Part shown: piece by piece, positions 24,552-36,621 of the stretch | Layout: the number at the start of each line of letters is the position of its first letter | Position numbering within the stretch: the first letter of the stretch is position 1 | From: Adineta vaga | Taxonomy: Eukaryota > Rotifera | Direction of reading: 5' to 3' | DNA: 64,000 bases | Assembly (NCBI GenBank): GCA_021613535.1 | Contig: CP075493.1 | Location: 10,416,001-10,480,000, forward strand | Position numbers and translations under genes: made by a program | The notes under the pieces: generated by a model | What the model saw: only the letters and a program-made list of their open reading frames with translations | What the model was told of the DNA's origin: nothing | The model's database searches: none

Positions 24552-25897
24552 TTTTCGACGTTGTTTAGATCAATTTGATGGGATATTTACGAATTAATAA
24601 TCAACATTCATGGTCACGATGACGATGAGATGCATTTGAAGATTAAAAAATATAATCAGATGAAACACATCTAGAAATACAGAAACTAAGTCAACAAGTT
24701 GAAGAATTTGTATGTAAGTCAATATTGATCCATTCGAAAGCATACATAGAGATTTTACCCACATATTCCGAATTGTTTATTTCAAAAAGATACTTTGAAA
24801 CTTCAAAATAAAAATGTCTGTTCCGTTATTGGTTTATGTTTCTTTCAATAGCTAAGTTAAAATGTCACTCTCATAATATATCATGGCACGACACTAGTGA
24901 CATCTCATACAATATCATGTCGCTATGAGTTTTATAGTCATTCATACAGTTTGTTTTCCTTCTTAGATCTTAGAACTGTTAAGTTTATCCTGAATAGACG
25001 CTCAAAAATCATTTGACACAAATAAATATGTCTGATTGTATACAACTTTTCATATATCCACTAGACATGGGCACATTATATGTGTATATGTAGATATCGT
25101 CATCAATCGTAAATGTATTGAATGATATTTATTCATAACCTTCACAAGTGAGAAAAAAATGTTCTTCACAGAGGATTATCATACACCGACCTATTATATA
25201 TCATATAAAGAGAACATAAGATTTACTTTTCACCATTCACACGACACATAAATGCTGGTATAGTCATGTTCTTTCTTGTTATTAATAAGCACCATCAGTT
25301 AAACTTGATTGTTCAAGGTAAAAGAAAATGGTGGTGTAATATAAATAAAATAAGTTACAATAGTGTATAAACATATAATCATTCAAAATATCAATATTTC
25401 CTTTGACATAATGATAACTTAACATATTGTTGACTATCAACAAAACCTTGAAATCAATGATTACTTCTTCTTTCATCGAGATCCTATTCAACAGCTAATG
25501 TGTGTCCTGTTTTGCGTGAAATTTTCTTTTATATAGAACTGATGTGGTAACATTTCCTCACTTGGCATCACTGTGTATAAAAAAAAGAAAGAAAGAAAAA
25601 AGAACGAAGAAAAGGAGAAAAAATTCTTACCTGCATTTAAGACATTAAACCGCGAACGGTAAAAGAAAGATGAAGGGAAGAATACTAAGTGCGTCAGGCG
25701 ATGAAGAAAAAAAAGGCGAAGAATAAAATCAAGATAGATTTATGTGTGTGTGTGCATATGAGTCAGCACTAGGCAGGCGACGAGCTGAAGGCAAATAAAA
25801 AGTTTATTCTTGATCATAGTACACTACATACACAAGTAATGTATGCAACGTTAGTTACAATTTTATCGTTCAAATAAATTCATCCATTGACTTCATC
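24552..25897. other. Divergent intergenic region
   Basis: About 1.35 kb between the start codons of the TMEM63-like gene (-) and a GPCR (+). It should contain both promoters. It has purine-rich tracts around 25580-25620 and short A/T-rich frames, but no gene I can support. Confidence 0.4.
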
Positions 25898-27362
25898 ATG
25901 GCAAGTAGCAATGAAACTTTTCCTCAAATAGCTTATCCTATTCGTATTATTATACCGATTATTTATACAATTATTATTGCTTTTGTATTAATTGGTAATA
26001 TTTTAAATTTCTATTCATTATGTGTTAGTACAGATCGATATGGACGAAAAAGTATTCATGTTTTAATTTGGAATTTAATTATCGAAGGAACATTATGGTC
26101 ATCAATATTCTATCTTGTAAAAATGGTTTCATTCGCAGATTTAGGTGAACATTTTGCTTTAAATAATGGTAAATGGTTGAATAATTCATGGTGCAAATCA
26201 GAAATGTATATATTACGTATAATGGATTTTCTTCTTGCTTATACAATTGTCTTTTTATGTCTTGATCGTTGTGTTAAACGTAAAAAATGTGGTTATGGTA
26301 TTCGTCGTTTTATTACAGGCATTTGTATATTAATATCTCTTTGGTTAGCTGTTTGTTATGCATTAATTCCCATCTTGTTTTTTAATCAACAATTAGAACC
26401 ACTTAATTATGGTTCATATGAATGTACATTCAATCAAACACAAATCAATGAATTACAATGGTTAGATTTACAAAATATACAATTACCAATAAAAACAATC
26501 TATTTATTAGATTTTATCTTTGGCAATGCTTTACCCATATTTCTAATGATTCTTTTATTATTTATTCGTTTTCTTGTACATCGAAAATCGAAATCACATA
26601 AATATGAAATAGATAGAAATACAGATTTAACTGAATTAGATATTAATACATATAAAAAATTTGATTTACGAACTTATGATGATGAACATCCAAATATGAT
26701 TAAAATGGTAAGTTGTTCGATTGAATGTTAAAAAGAAAAACTTTCATTGTTTTTTAAAATTTATTTAGGTTGTTCTATATGTTATTGTATTCATTGTATG
26801 TCAATTACCATATTACATCTATCGATTAGTTCGCATTTATCATCCATCAATTCAAGTGAATTTATCTTCACAAAATATTTTATATGCCATTGATATTCCT
26901 TTGATTACACTTCGTTTAATTAATCGTGCAATTAATCCATGGTTATCATTTTTTCTTATGCGTTCTATTCGTGATTCATCTCGAAAAGCATGTACATCAT
27001 TTTGGTGTTGTGGTTGCTTTCCTGGTTGTCCAAATCGTTGGTCTTGTTTACGTGATTGTTCGGTTTATGTTAGAAATGAATGGTATGATTTAACAGCAAA
27101 TCATCAATTAATTCGAGAAATTCGTCCAACAGGTAATACAATGAAAAAAGAATTTATTGATCCAACAGGCAAACGTATTCGACAAACTTATGAAGAATAT
27201 GTTCGACATTATCATCGACCACATACAACTTTTAGTGATGCCAATCCGGCATTATTATATGCTGGTAAAAATACTCCGATTGGTCATGACAATCTTGGTT
27301 ATCTACCAACTAGTACGAAATTACCACGTTCTCAAACGATGGAACCAAGTACAGAATTGTAA
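25898..27362 (+). CDS. Rhodopsin-like GPCR with Cys-rich tail
   Basis: Two exons (25898-26707 and 26769-27362) with a 61-base GT/AG intron give 467 residues. N-terminal NET is a glycosylation site. TM1 carries the GN motif (FVLIGNILNFYSL). TM3 (LLAYTIVFLCLDRCVKRKK) has LDRC in place of DRY. TM5 includes LDFIFGNALPIFLMILLLF. TM6 lies in the second exon (VVLYVIVFIVCQLPYYIYR). TM7 contains LINRAINPWLSFF, an NPxxF form of NPxxY. Just after TM7 comes a cluster of seven cysteines within about 25 residues (CTSFWCCGCFPGC, then CLRDC), probably a palmitoylated helix 8, followed by a Tyr- and Pro-rich cytosolic tail of about 100 residues. Ligand unknown. Confidence 0.85.
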
Positions 27363-27604
27363 ATAGAAATGCTTGATTTATCCAAAAATACCTAGTACTG
27401 CTTATTGTATACGTAGAATAGAATGATTTTCTTATTTTACAAATAAAACTATTCATCTGTAGGGTTTTGTTTCTTAGACAAGAAATAATTTATCAAATAC
27501 ACATGTACAAATTAAAAAACGAAAGGTATACAAAAAGAAAAGCTGAGAAGAAAAAGATATCATTGCAATCAAAGAAAACGATACTCTCACTGTAAATTCG
27601 ATTG

Positions 27605-30600
27605 CTAAGAAATATTGATTTGACGTCGAAAATAGAGTGCTATATCCGATATATGTGGACGTTTATTTCCATCAATATGCCAACATTCACATAAAAGATC
27701 GTAGATTTCTTTTGGACATTCGGATGGTTGTGATAAACGAAATATTGATACATTCGGATTTTCAATTTTATATGAAGATTGACGCATGACTAAATATTGA
27801 TAAAGATCTTCATTAGTAAGAGATGCATGAGGTAAAGTTAAACATCGAGACCAAAATTCCCATAAAGTAATAGCAAATGAATAAATATCCGATTTTATTG
27901 TTGTATTATTCTGAAAAGAGAACAAGTGAGTACAAAATTGAAAGATTTATTTGAAGAATATTACTGTTAATGCTTCTGGTGCAATCCATCTCAAAGGAAT
28001 TTTATCACCATTCGTACATATCCAATATTCTTTTTCATATTGTGATAGAGCAATTGCACAATCAGTTAATTTTATTGAATAATCAGGAAAAAATAGACAA
28101 TTTCTTGCTGCAATATCATTATGAATGATATTTAAACTGGATAAATATTCTAATGCATTGGATAATTGATGAGAAAAATAAATATTTTTTCTAAAAAACA
28201 AATTTCATTCAAAGAAAACTATTCGATATTAATCTCTTACTTTTGAAAAGTTGTATCATTGACTTGTGTACGAAAATAATTTTGTAATGTACCAAAATCT
28301 GAATGTTCTTGAATTAGACAAAGTAAATCAAGTTGAACGGCACATATACAAGCAATATTATGATGATTTAAACGAGTAAGAATTGTCAATTCGGACAAGA
28401 ATTTTTGTCTAAAAGTTAAATTTTTATAAACATTTTTAAAAGAAGAATTTCATTCGTACCTTGTTGATTCAAGGCAATGCTTTTTTATTATTTTTATTAG
28501 AGCAGGTCTTGATTCATATTTACCAAGAATAATCTCTCCATATTTCGATTCAGATATTTTACATAATGTATATAATTTCGATTCATCAACAAAAGGTGGA
28601 AGTGAATCATAAGATTTCGATGGAATACTTTCTCGTAATGCAATACAATTAAATAATGTTACTAATTTCGATGGAACTTGACCAATATCCAATGATGCAT
28701 AATGAAATGTCTAAAATGTGAACAAAGATTTTGTAATCGAATGAATTTTTTTTCTTCTCAATTCATGTTTTACATTATTTGTTGGTAAATGTGTGTATGT
28801 ATTACCATCAATAATAGCATATTGTTCATTTTTAAATAGAGATGATGGTGAACCTGGATTTAGTAATGTTGATGTAGATGTTATAGGATAGAGATAAGAT
28901 TCCACAGGTGAAAGATCATCATAATTATTCTTTCTTGAATGTTGATTGGGATCTTTGACAACGGTTGAATCATTTGTTGAATTAAGCAATTGAGAACATT
29001 TATAATATAGATTTGATTTCTTTCGTAAACAACGATGACGAATACGAAGTATGAGTAAAATAAATAAAAGTAGAAAACAAACCGATAAAATTAAAATGAT
29101 TGTCATTGTTAATGATTCTAATGTATAGATTGATGAAGATGGCGATGAAGATGTTATTAAGGTAAGATTATTATGTGATACTAGACATGCTAAATAAAGA
29201 CAAAAGATTGATGATGTAACAATATTAATCAATTACGAAAGAACTTTGTATGACAGAAGTAGAAAAGGTTAAAAGCATTTCTTATCGTAAGATGATCAAT
29301 TGATAAAGAGAAATATTCGATTCAATCCTGTTTCTATCAAGGATGAATGCTTATCTTCTGACACTTACTTGTTTCACATGTTGTGGTCATAGTATTTGTT
29401 TGAATAATTGTTGTTGGTTCATTATCAATTTTAATTTCTGTTAGAAAGAGAAATTCATTATCGAATTCAAATAAAATTTCCAGATGTTTGCCAATAATTA
29501 TTGTTCCATCATCTTCAAAATCGATGGTATCAACAAAAACAGTTGAAACAGATGTTGTAATAAATGTTGGTCTATGTACAATTGGTTGATTGTCATCAAA
29601 TTTCATTTCAATAGAACGATATTTATTATTCATTGAATAGATTCGAATATTTTTAAATTGTCGATATGTATCAAAATTAAAATCAATCATTACAGGTGAT
29701 TTATTCCAAGCAAGCCACGTACTATCATCACTACCAATAATACCATCAATTAATTTACCTAATCCACCTAAATAAATGAAATAAAGAAAAAAAATTCATG
29801 CTAATAGGAAAACATAGTTATGAATCGTACCATCGTATATATCATCTTGATCTATACTTGGTGAAGTTGTATATGATATAACTCCACCTTGAAGAAAGAA
29901 ATAAACAATAAATGACAGAAGAGTTTAGATTAATTGTTTTACCATGAAATGGACATCCATATAGTTCAACACGCATACAAACAGTTCGCCAGCGTGGACT
30001 ATATGGTATGATGCGAATACGTGTTGCTATGATTGCAGGAGATAAAAGACGTTTTTCTGCAGAATAAGTATTCATATTTCCTTTGAGAACCTATTGTACA
30101 AAGAGAAATCCGTAATACTTCATTGTTGAGCAAAAAAAAGTAATAATAATCATGTTCATACAGTTTTATTAGTTTTTTTCTCGTAATAATTAATCCAATG
30201 AGATGAATTGTTCTCGCGTTGATATTGAACTTGATAATACTCGGCAAATTCATTTCCTTGTCCATTGTCAAAACGACCTTGAGTTTCAATAGTATTGATA
30301 AAAAAGAGTTTATGTAATTCGATTTGGATATATTCATAAGATTTCGGTCCAATAGGTTTATCTGGACACCAAGCTCCTCCTTCTAATTCAGTACGTATCC
30401 TATTTCAAATAAAATAAATGTTATATCAACTTGATCAAGTGTCATATTTGATCGATCGATCTTTTTCGTGTTCAATTTTTTTTTATTAAAAATGAAAAAT
30501 CGATGATTTTACCTTGCCATTTGAGGGCCAACACTGCTCATATCATGTGTTGAACTAGAGGTCAAATCACTATCAGTAATCAAGCCTGACTCCATACCTA

Positions 30601-30749
30601 ATGGTGCACTACATTGTTCTAGAAACCAGACAGAAAATTCGACATTTTTATATCGAAGATATGTATACAAACTTACCATATTCTGACAAGATCAAATTCG
30701 ATGAAACATTACTAATTATTAGAATAAATACGAGATAGATGAGAGACAT
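27605..30749 (-). CDS. Discoidin-domain receptor-like tyrosine kinase, degenerate kinase
   Basis: Minus-strand gene of about twelve exons, roughly 800 residues. It starts with a signal peptide (MSLIYLVFILIISNVSS). A discoidin/F5-F8C domain follows: CSAPLGMESGLITDSD, then GGAWCPD, IQIELHKLFFINTIETQGR and CMRVELYGCPF, very like DDR1/2. A second DDR-type module contains DDSTWLAWNKSPVMIDF. One TM helix is present (MTIILILSVCFLLLFILLI). The C-terminal kinase domain keeps the beta-3 Lys (ALIKIIKK), the catalytic Asp (IIHNDIAARN) and APE (LRWIAPEAL). The glycine loop is ISESKYGEI, the HRD arginine is Asn, and DFG reads DCA (KLTDCAIALS). By family knowledge DDRs bind collagen. The kinase defects point to reduced or no catalysis. 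The nearest named relatives are DDR1/DDR2, but this is a divergent branch. Confidence 0.85.
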
Positions 30750-31550
30750 ATTTTATATCTAAAATAGGTTATTTTAATGAATTCTCAGAAGTCGAACTAT
30801 TCACACGTCTAACAATTGATACAAGACAAAATATCAACTGAATAAAATAAATCAGAAGTACACTTAAATACTCATCAATGCAAAACGTATGGATGTGCTT
30901 AATGATTATGTAAACAAATAGTGTGGGTTAAGTTGTCTGATACATTGAGTTGAATAGGAATGAATAAAACTTGCAGCTATTTACATACACACACACATAT
31001 ATAAAGAAACAGATCTGATCTTCATGATGTAATCTCATAAATCTTCCTCATATACTTATGTTCCATGCTGGTCAAAGAGAGTGAGACTGAACAGAAAAAA
31101 AAATCTTTTTTTTTTATACTGTATCAGAAGCGAAAGAAACAGAGAGACAGAGAGGGAGAAATTCTGTCGTTTCTCCTCCCTTCATCGATAACGAGGGAGA
31201 AAGAACAAGGCGTTTGCAATATTTTTTATCTTCTTTCTTTCTCTAGTTCGTTATTCTTTACACATATTTATTAATTTGTACCTTATTTCTCTTTCTCTCT
31301 GACAGACACATGAAGGGCTTCTTTGTTCAAGTGTATGATAGGATCGCTTACGTAAAAAATACACTTAAATTCGTTCGTATACCACTACTACTACTAGTGA
31401 TCAACTAAAGAAAGGGAGAGAATAAACGTGTGTTCATTCGTAACATAGAAGAGCATTTCTTCATCCGTCACATCCTACTATTGATATCCATCAAGATGTC
31501 AATGTTTCGATCTAATCAAATCATCAGGTGTGAACAACAAACAGTTGGTA

Positions 31551-31580
31551 AAGAAGAAAGAAAGAAAGAAAGAAAGAAAA
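31551..31580. repeat. (GAAA)n microsatellite
   Basis: Tandem GAAA units in intergenic DNA, about six copies with slight irregularity. Confidence 0.8.
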
Positions 31581-31955
31581 AAGAACATGATTACTATTCT
31601 GATTGAGAACGAGTATGCACTTGTCTAAATGAACTATTCGACAAGTTGTTCAATTTAAACACGCACATCACATCTAAGTCAACTGAACGGAAAAAAAAGC
31701 TAATCGACATTCTTCTATAAACACATCGATATGAAATCAAAATGATGCAATGCATAGCACACATCAAATAAGTGCGCGCTATTGAAAAATAATTATCGGT
31801 AGTAGCTAGGCATGTCATTTGTTAACATAGACATGACGGCCTCCAAAAGGTATCAAATGTGTTCGTAGCTGGAAGTTCAAATGTAATTGGCTTGTGCCTA
31901 CTTTTAGCTACTAATATATCTCATATTACAGAATAAACATCATAATTCCTCTTTT

Positions 31956-31977
31956 AACGAACGAACGAACGAACGAA
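31956..31977. repeat. (AACG)n microsatellite
   Basis: Five tandem AACG units in the gene-poor region. Confidence 0.8.
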
Positions 31978-32431
31978 AGAGATTGAGTATCTCTTTGTCT
32001 TTGATCCTCATCCTATGACAATGATTCAAGGTCAAAAAAGAAATCTAGTTCAGACATAAACATAGCTCTTGTTTAACGAAATGAAATTAAACTATCTATT
32101 ACTCTATGCTACTTGATCATTCGATTATTCTTGTAGACAAAAAAAGTATCAATCACTAATTTTATCATAATACTTACGTTCGAATTGAAGAAAAAAGTGA
32201 ATTATGTTATATTACCAATAAGTATGAGTGTTAAGAGGATTCTCTCTTTCTTTTCTATTCGGTTGAGTACATATATATATATATATAATATGAAAAAAAT
32301 CTTTTCAACCTTGAATGAACGGTCGGAACGGAAAGAAAGACGAGATCATTAGTAGACATAATCATCGAAGAAGAACGTTCACATTTAGTAATAGTAGTGG
32401 CAGTAGAAACTTTTTATTAGTTCTTTCGTTC

Positions 32432-32453
32432 ATATATATATATATATATATAT
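32432..32453. repeat. (AT)n microsatellite
   Basis: About eleven AT units passing into a short TG run; a similar (AT)n tract lies at 32270-32287. Confidence 0.8.
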
Positions 32454-33915
32454 GTGTGTGTCTCTGTCGGGTGGTATCGTTTGTCCTACTCAATGACTAC
32501 AATTAGATATGAGTAGGCCGTCTTATTCATATGTTTAGTCTGCCATTATTTCTGCTGATCTTTATCGATTCATAATGTGATCATCAAGAGTGTATGTATA
32601 TACCTATTGTGGTAAAATTAGTTGATATTCAAGATGAAATTGATCGTATGTATACACGTTATGAGAGAGAGAGAGGGAGAAATCATATAGAGGAAAAGAA
32701 ACAACGAAAATTGAGTCATGTCTGGACAATTATAATAATACTAATCATATTGTGTGCATATATGAACGGAGATTAAATCAAATTTGCTGTCGTCCTATTA
32801 TCGTAATATAGAAGAAGAATAACATACATGCACAATATTCCCAATTCTATTAATGGATTTGTTTATAATGAAATAAAGGAATTTATTATTACAAATAAAG
32901 GCAGAGAATATATTGTAATCATTTACAAAAGATACGATTAAACAATTCGTATATCTGATGGATCATGTCAATCAATGATTCATTCTAATTTTTATGGTTC
33001 TACATATATATATATAGATGTACGATCTTCATTAGTTACAGTGTCGAAGTAGACACTGAGTGAGATGAAAATGTCTTGGACACAGTGGGAGACGAGTGAT
33101 TTTTTTAATCATATTTGAATTAGAGAACATACTATAGGAAGATAGACGAACGAGCATTCTTTTCTTTCTCGACAAGAGAGAATAAAAGAAGTTTGTTTGA
33201 TTGGAAAATACATATATTGACTCTAGACGTGATTGTAATGAACAAATCTCAAAGAATTGAATAATGAAAGTGTACTTATAACACTTTACTCAATCAATAA
33301 TTACAACATAAAAGGAAGAGAAAAAACTCTTTTAGATTAAACAATGATATACAAAAAAATTCAATCTTAATTGTGTGGACATATCGTGGCAATTGTATTG
33401 AAACAATCAGGTGTTTTACACTAGTAGGTAATATTTATTATTGAATGTAAAAAACAAAAGTAAAAGGAAATTCTACGATGGTAAACTAATACTAAGTGAC
33501 GTAAAGTGAGTATCCTCATTCAATTTCACTGCATCTACATAACATGATTGTGTTAAACTATCGTTTCTGTCACGCATATCTCGAAAATGTAGTAACATTA
33601 TAGAAGAACATGATCTATATCGATACAAATTTACATTACAACATAATGGTTGACTGAAGTCAACTAAAAACTCTATGCCCTTTGCATGTGAAACAACAGT
33701 AATGAATTTTTGATGAGATGAACCGAAATGATTGTAATAACGATCTTGAGGGTGTTACGAAAGCTTAAAGTTTCAACCGTTTTGCTACGCTGTTCATTTT
33801 ACTATTTATGATACATTTTATTTTGCAGTTATTATAGTAATGATAGTTCTGCAAGAAAAATTTAAGCATGGGCTTGTTTAAAACAAGTTTGAATATGTAC
33901 AAATGAAAAATCTAC

Positions 33916-35490
33916 TTAAGACAATATTTTCGCATTGCCATAAACAAATTTCACTCGACTTTTTAACTCTTCATCGAGTTCGATATGTTGATTTGGTTGA
34001 AAATAAATTAATATTTCTTGTAATTGATTTTCTCCTTTGATTGAATATGACAAATCATAGGTACTAGCTACCAATAGATCATAATCAATTACAAGTCGCG
34101 AGAGATTCGGTAAAAACTTAAGTAGACGTTTGACATTGGAGATAATCTTGATTATTTACAATAATCAAAGTATGAACCGTTAATAATTTGGGATCATCAT
34201 CTTTCCAATCAGAATTATCGTTGAGATGAAAACTAGAACCAATTTCTAAGATTTGAAGATTAATAAAAACCGATTTCAAGATTTGAAAATATCGTTTTGT
34301 AAATACAGATTTTTGTTTATCATTAAGAAATATTCGTTTAATTCGCGGCATTTTCAATGCATTATACGGATTATTTAATCGATAATTAATAAATTCATTT
34401 GTTAATGAACAATTAAAACTTCGACAATCAAAGGGCGGTGAAACGATTGTACATGTTTGATAGAATGAATTCGTAAAAAACATTACCAATTGATCCGGTG
34501 ACCAAAGAGATGTTTGAAATGATGATAGTAAAACATCTGTGTCGACAATTGAATCACCAAGTGAATGACAGAAGAAATAGAAATAAAATTGTTTTAAAAA
34601 TCTTTTCCATGGTTCTAACATTTGTCCATCAATAATATAATCAATTTTTAAATGTAATTTTAAGATTTCTAATGTTGTTTGACATTGTTGAATTAAAATA
34701 TCTAAATCAGTAAAATCAATATCATTTCCAGAAATAATCAATTGTTGTAGTTTTAATGATAGTTGTTTTGTTTTAGAATAATTATAATCATATCTACCTG
34801 CTTTACCTAGAGAATGTAGTTAGAAATAGATATTCTGTGATCATCAATATCTTCATTTACCTTCACGAATGCCAATATTCAGATATTCTAATTGTGGTAA
34901 ATATTCTAATAAGATAAATAAATGATGTTGATATTCAACAGATAATATTAGACGTTTCAATGTGTAACAAATTTGAAAAGATTCACCAGAAATTGATAAA
35001 CATACGCCATCAATCGCAGAGAATGAAGTACTGTTGACGAATCGTTCGTGATAAATTCATTTAAAATTTCATGATCTATTTTTGAAAATAATGTTGCATT
35101 TTGATAATCAATTGTTAATGAAGAGATATTTTTCTTAAATATTGGTAAAAAATGTTTGTAATGTTCATTTTGTAAGAGAATTTTTAAATATATTGTATGA
35201 AGTTGTGTAAAATAAGCTGAAATATCATTAGGAGCATCAAAGATCCACTCAAGTTGTACATCATTGAATTTTAATGTTTTAATTAATGATGGAATTAATT
35301 GAAAATTTTGTGTACCCCAAAGTTGAACATTATTATTTGTTGTCGACAAATTTAATCGTTCGATGTACGGAATACATAAAGAATAAAATCTTTGATTTAG
35401 ATCCAGAAAACTATAAATTATATCATCAGAATGAAGGAAAGATAATACATAATCTAATAATTCATTTGGTAAGGTTTCTAAAGTAAGCAT
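33916..35490 (-). pseudogene. F-box/LRR-like gene with two frameshifts
   Basis: From the ATG at 35490 an F-box is evident (LETLPNELLDYVLSFLHSDD, then LDLNQRFYSLCIPYIERLNL), followed by family-like leucine-rich sequence. Near 35017 the frame ends early (a stop follows LFKFVTH), but family-like protein continues at once in another frame: DGVCLSISGE, then YTLKRLILSVEYQHH and YLPQLEYLNIGI. A 57-base intron leads to a long exon with QLSLKLQQLIIS onward. Near 34140 the frame breaks again: the current frame stops at 34118, while NVKRLLKFLPNLSRLVIDYD continues in another frame to a stop at 33916. For the second break a 43-base intron could also keep the frame, but it would delete leucine-rich sequence. 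Real decay, or errors in the assembly, are both possible. An acceptor-like tract (gatttttag) sits about 20 bases before the ATG. Confidence 0.65.
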
Positions 35491-36095
35491 CAATGTATTT
35501 GATATTTTAGATCTAAAAATCAAATACAAGTCATGATCAACATATTTCAAAAGTGAACGAAAAACTCTATGAAAAGTGTCAATCTGTTGTATAGAACTAG
35601 AAGAAAATATGTACTATGAAACATACTAACAGTTCTAGAAATAAATCGAAGCATAGAATATTATTCATCATAAAAACAACGTCATATCTTCTTTTTCTTC
35701 CTTCATCGACTATCTCTCATTATCCATATAGTTGGAGTCATACTACGCAATCGTCATATTACGGACAAGAAAAAAACGAGACAAGAGAAGCGAGAAAATT
35801 GTTCTTTTCCGTATTTGTCGTTATAGTTTCAATAGTTACACCGAATTTTCGTAAAATTCCTTTTTCTGGTGTAAGATTTTCATTTAATTATTTATATATT
35901 CCAATTAAAAAGGTTTAGATGTAAAATCTGCATGATGAATATCTTTCGTTCTTCAAATCAAATAAATAGTACATAGTACATATGATCTCTTTCTTTTCTC
36001 TATGCACGTGTGCCGAAGAATATGATATTTTCTTAATGAAAAAAACAGACTTCTATTAACAAAACTTTGTGTTAGACAGTAGCAAACACTAAATC
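35491..36095. other. Divergent intergenic region
   Basis: About 600 bases between the F-box gene (-) and the B-box-like gene (+). No supported gene; an open frame at 35616-35918 looks like chance. Promoters for both directions expected. A tract ending tttgtgttag lies about 20 bases before the 36096 start. Confidence 0.4.
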
Positions 36096-36569
36096 ATGGC
36101 AAATTGTGAAGAAGATTCATGCTCAAATTTTCAGTCTGTTATATGTCTTCATTGTATGCGACGCATATGTATCGATCATTTGGATATACATCGACAGTCT
36201 CTTTCGAACAAAATCGAAGAATTCAAAGATGAATTTAATCACATACATACTGTTTTAGTCAATGCATCGATTACTGTAGCAGAGGAACGCACGAATAATG
36301 AAAACAAATGGAACAATTGGCGTTTAGAAAAGATTGCTGATATTGAACGTGAATACAATCAAATGATTGATTCAATTCGAAATCGACAAAAATTGCTAGA
36401 AGAACTTGAATTAGGATTAAAACAACGATTAAAAGATGAAATACAACAACCATTGGAAGAAATGTTATTGAGAAAGAGTGTTAATCTTCCATTACTTGAT
36501 ACAATTCAATTAACCATTCAAACGATTAAAAAAGAAAGTGAATCTCTCAGTTGGAACAGTGAACAGTAA
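36096..36569 (+). CDS. B-box-like zinc-binding coiled-coil protein
   Basis: Intronless frame of 157 residues. The N-terminus MANCEEDSCSNFQSVICLHC, followed by MRRICIDHLDIHRQ, has the Cys/His spacing of a B-box-type zinc finger (C-x4-C, C-x2-C, C-x2-H, x3-H). The rest is a long alpha-helical coiled coil rich in Glu, Lys and Leu (WRLEKIADIEREYNQMIDSI, then LLEELELGLKQRLKDEI). There is no RING finger upstream, so it is not a full TRIM protein. Short B-box plus coiled-coil proteins are a recurrent bdelloid type; function unknown. The next gene starts 52 bases after its stop, suggesting a shared transcript. Confidence 0.75.
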   Translation: MANCEEDSCSNFQSVICLHCMRRICIDHLDIHRQSLSNKIEEFKDEFNHIHTVLVNASITVAEERTNNENKWNNWRLEKIADIEREYNQMIDSIRNRQKLLEELELGLKQRLKDEIQQPLEEMLLRKSVNLPLLDTIQLTIQTIKKESESLSWNSEQ

Positions 36570-36621
36570 ATTGTATTCTTTCTTCTGACAGATAGATTTT
36601 ATGAAATAAAGCTTATTTAGT
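36570..36621 (+). promoter_or_regulatory. 52-base spacer with AATAAA and splice acceptor
   Basis: Between the B-box stop and the next ATG lie, in order: a pyrimidine-rich ttctttcttctgacag, an AATAAA at about 36604-36609, and gcttatttag followed by one base and the ATG. A poly(A) signal followed by an acceptor is the layout expected for an SL-resolved operon. It could also be chance in AT-rich DNA. Confidence 0.5.

Larger units (their letters stand above)
30750..33915. other. Gene-poor 3.2 kb region
   Basis: No coding region, RNA gene or mobile element could be supported. It contains several microsatellites: (GAAA)n at 31551-31580, (AACG)n at 31956-31977, and (AT)n at 32270-32287 and 32432-32453. 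The upstream part should carry the promoter of the receptor kinase; the rest may contain distal regulatory DNA. Confidence 0.4.

Noticed and set aside
30750-33915. Possible CRISPR-like or satellite array because of repeated short units
   Set aside because: Only simple microsatellites of 2-4 base units are present; no spaced direct repeats.
34095-34140. A 43-base intron as explanation for the second F-box frame break
   Set aside because: It would keep the frame, but it would remove well-preserved leucine-rich coding sequence, so a frameshift is the better reading; not fully excluded.
35616-35918. 100-codon plus-strand frame between the F-box and B-box-like genes
   Set aside because: No family resemblance and no conserved pattern; treated as intergenic.
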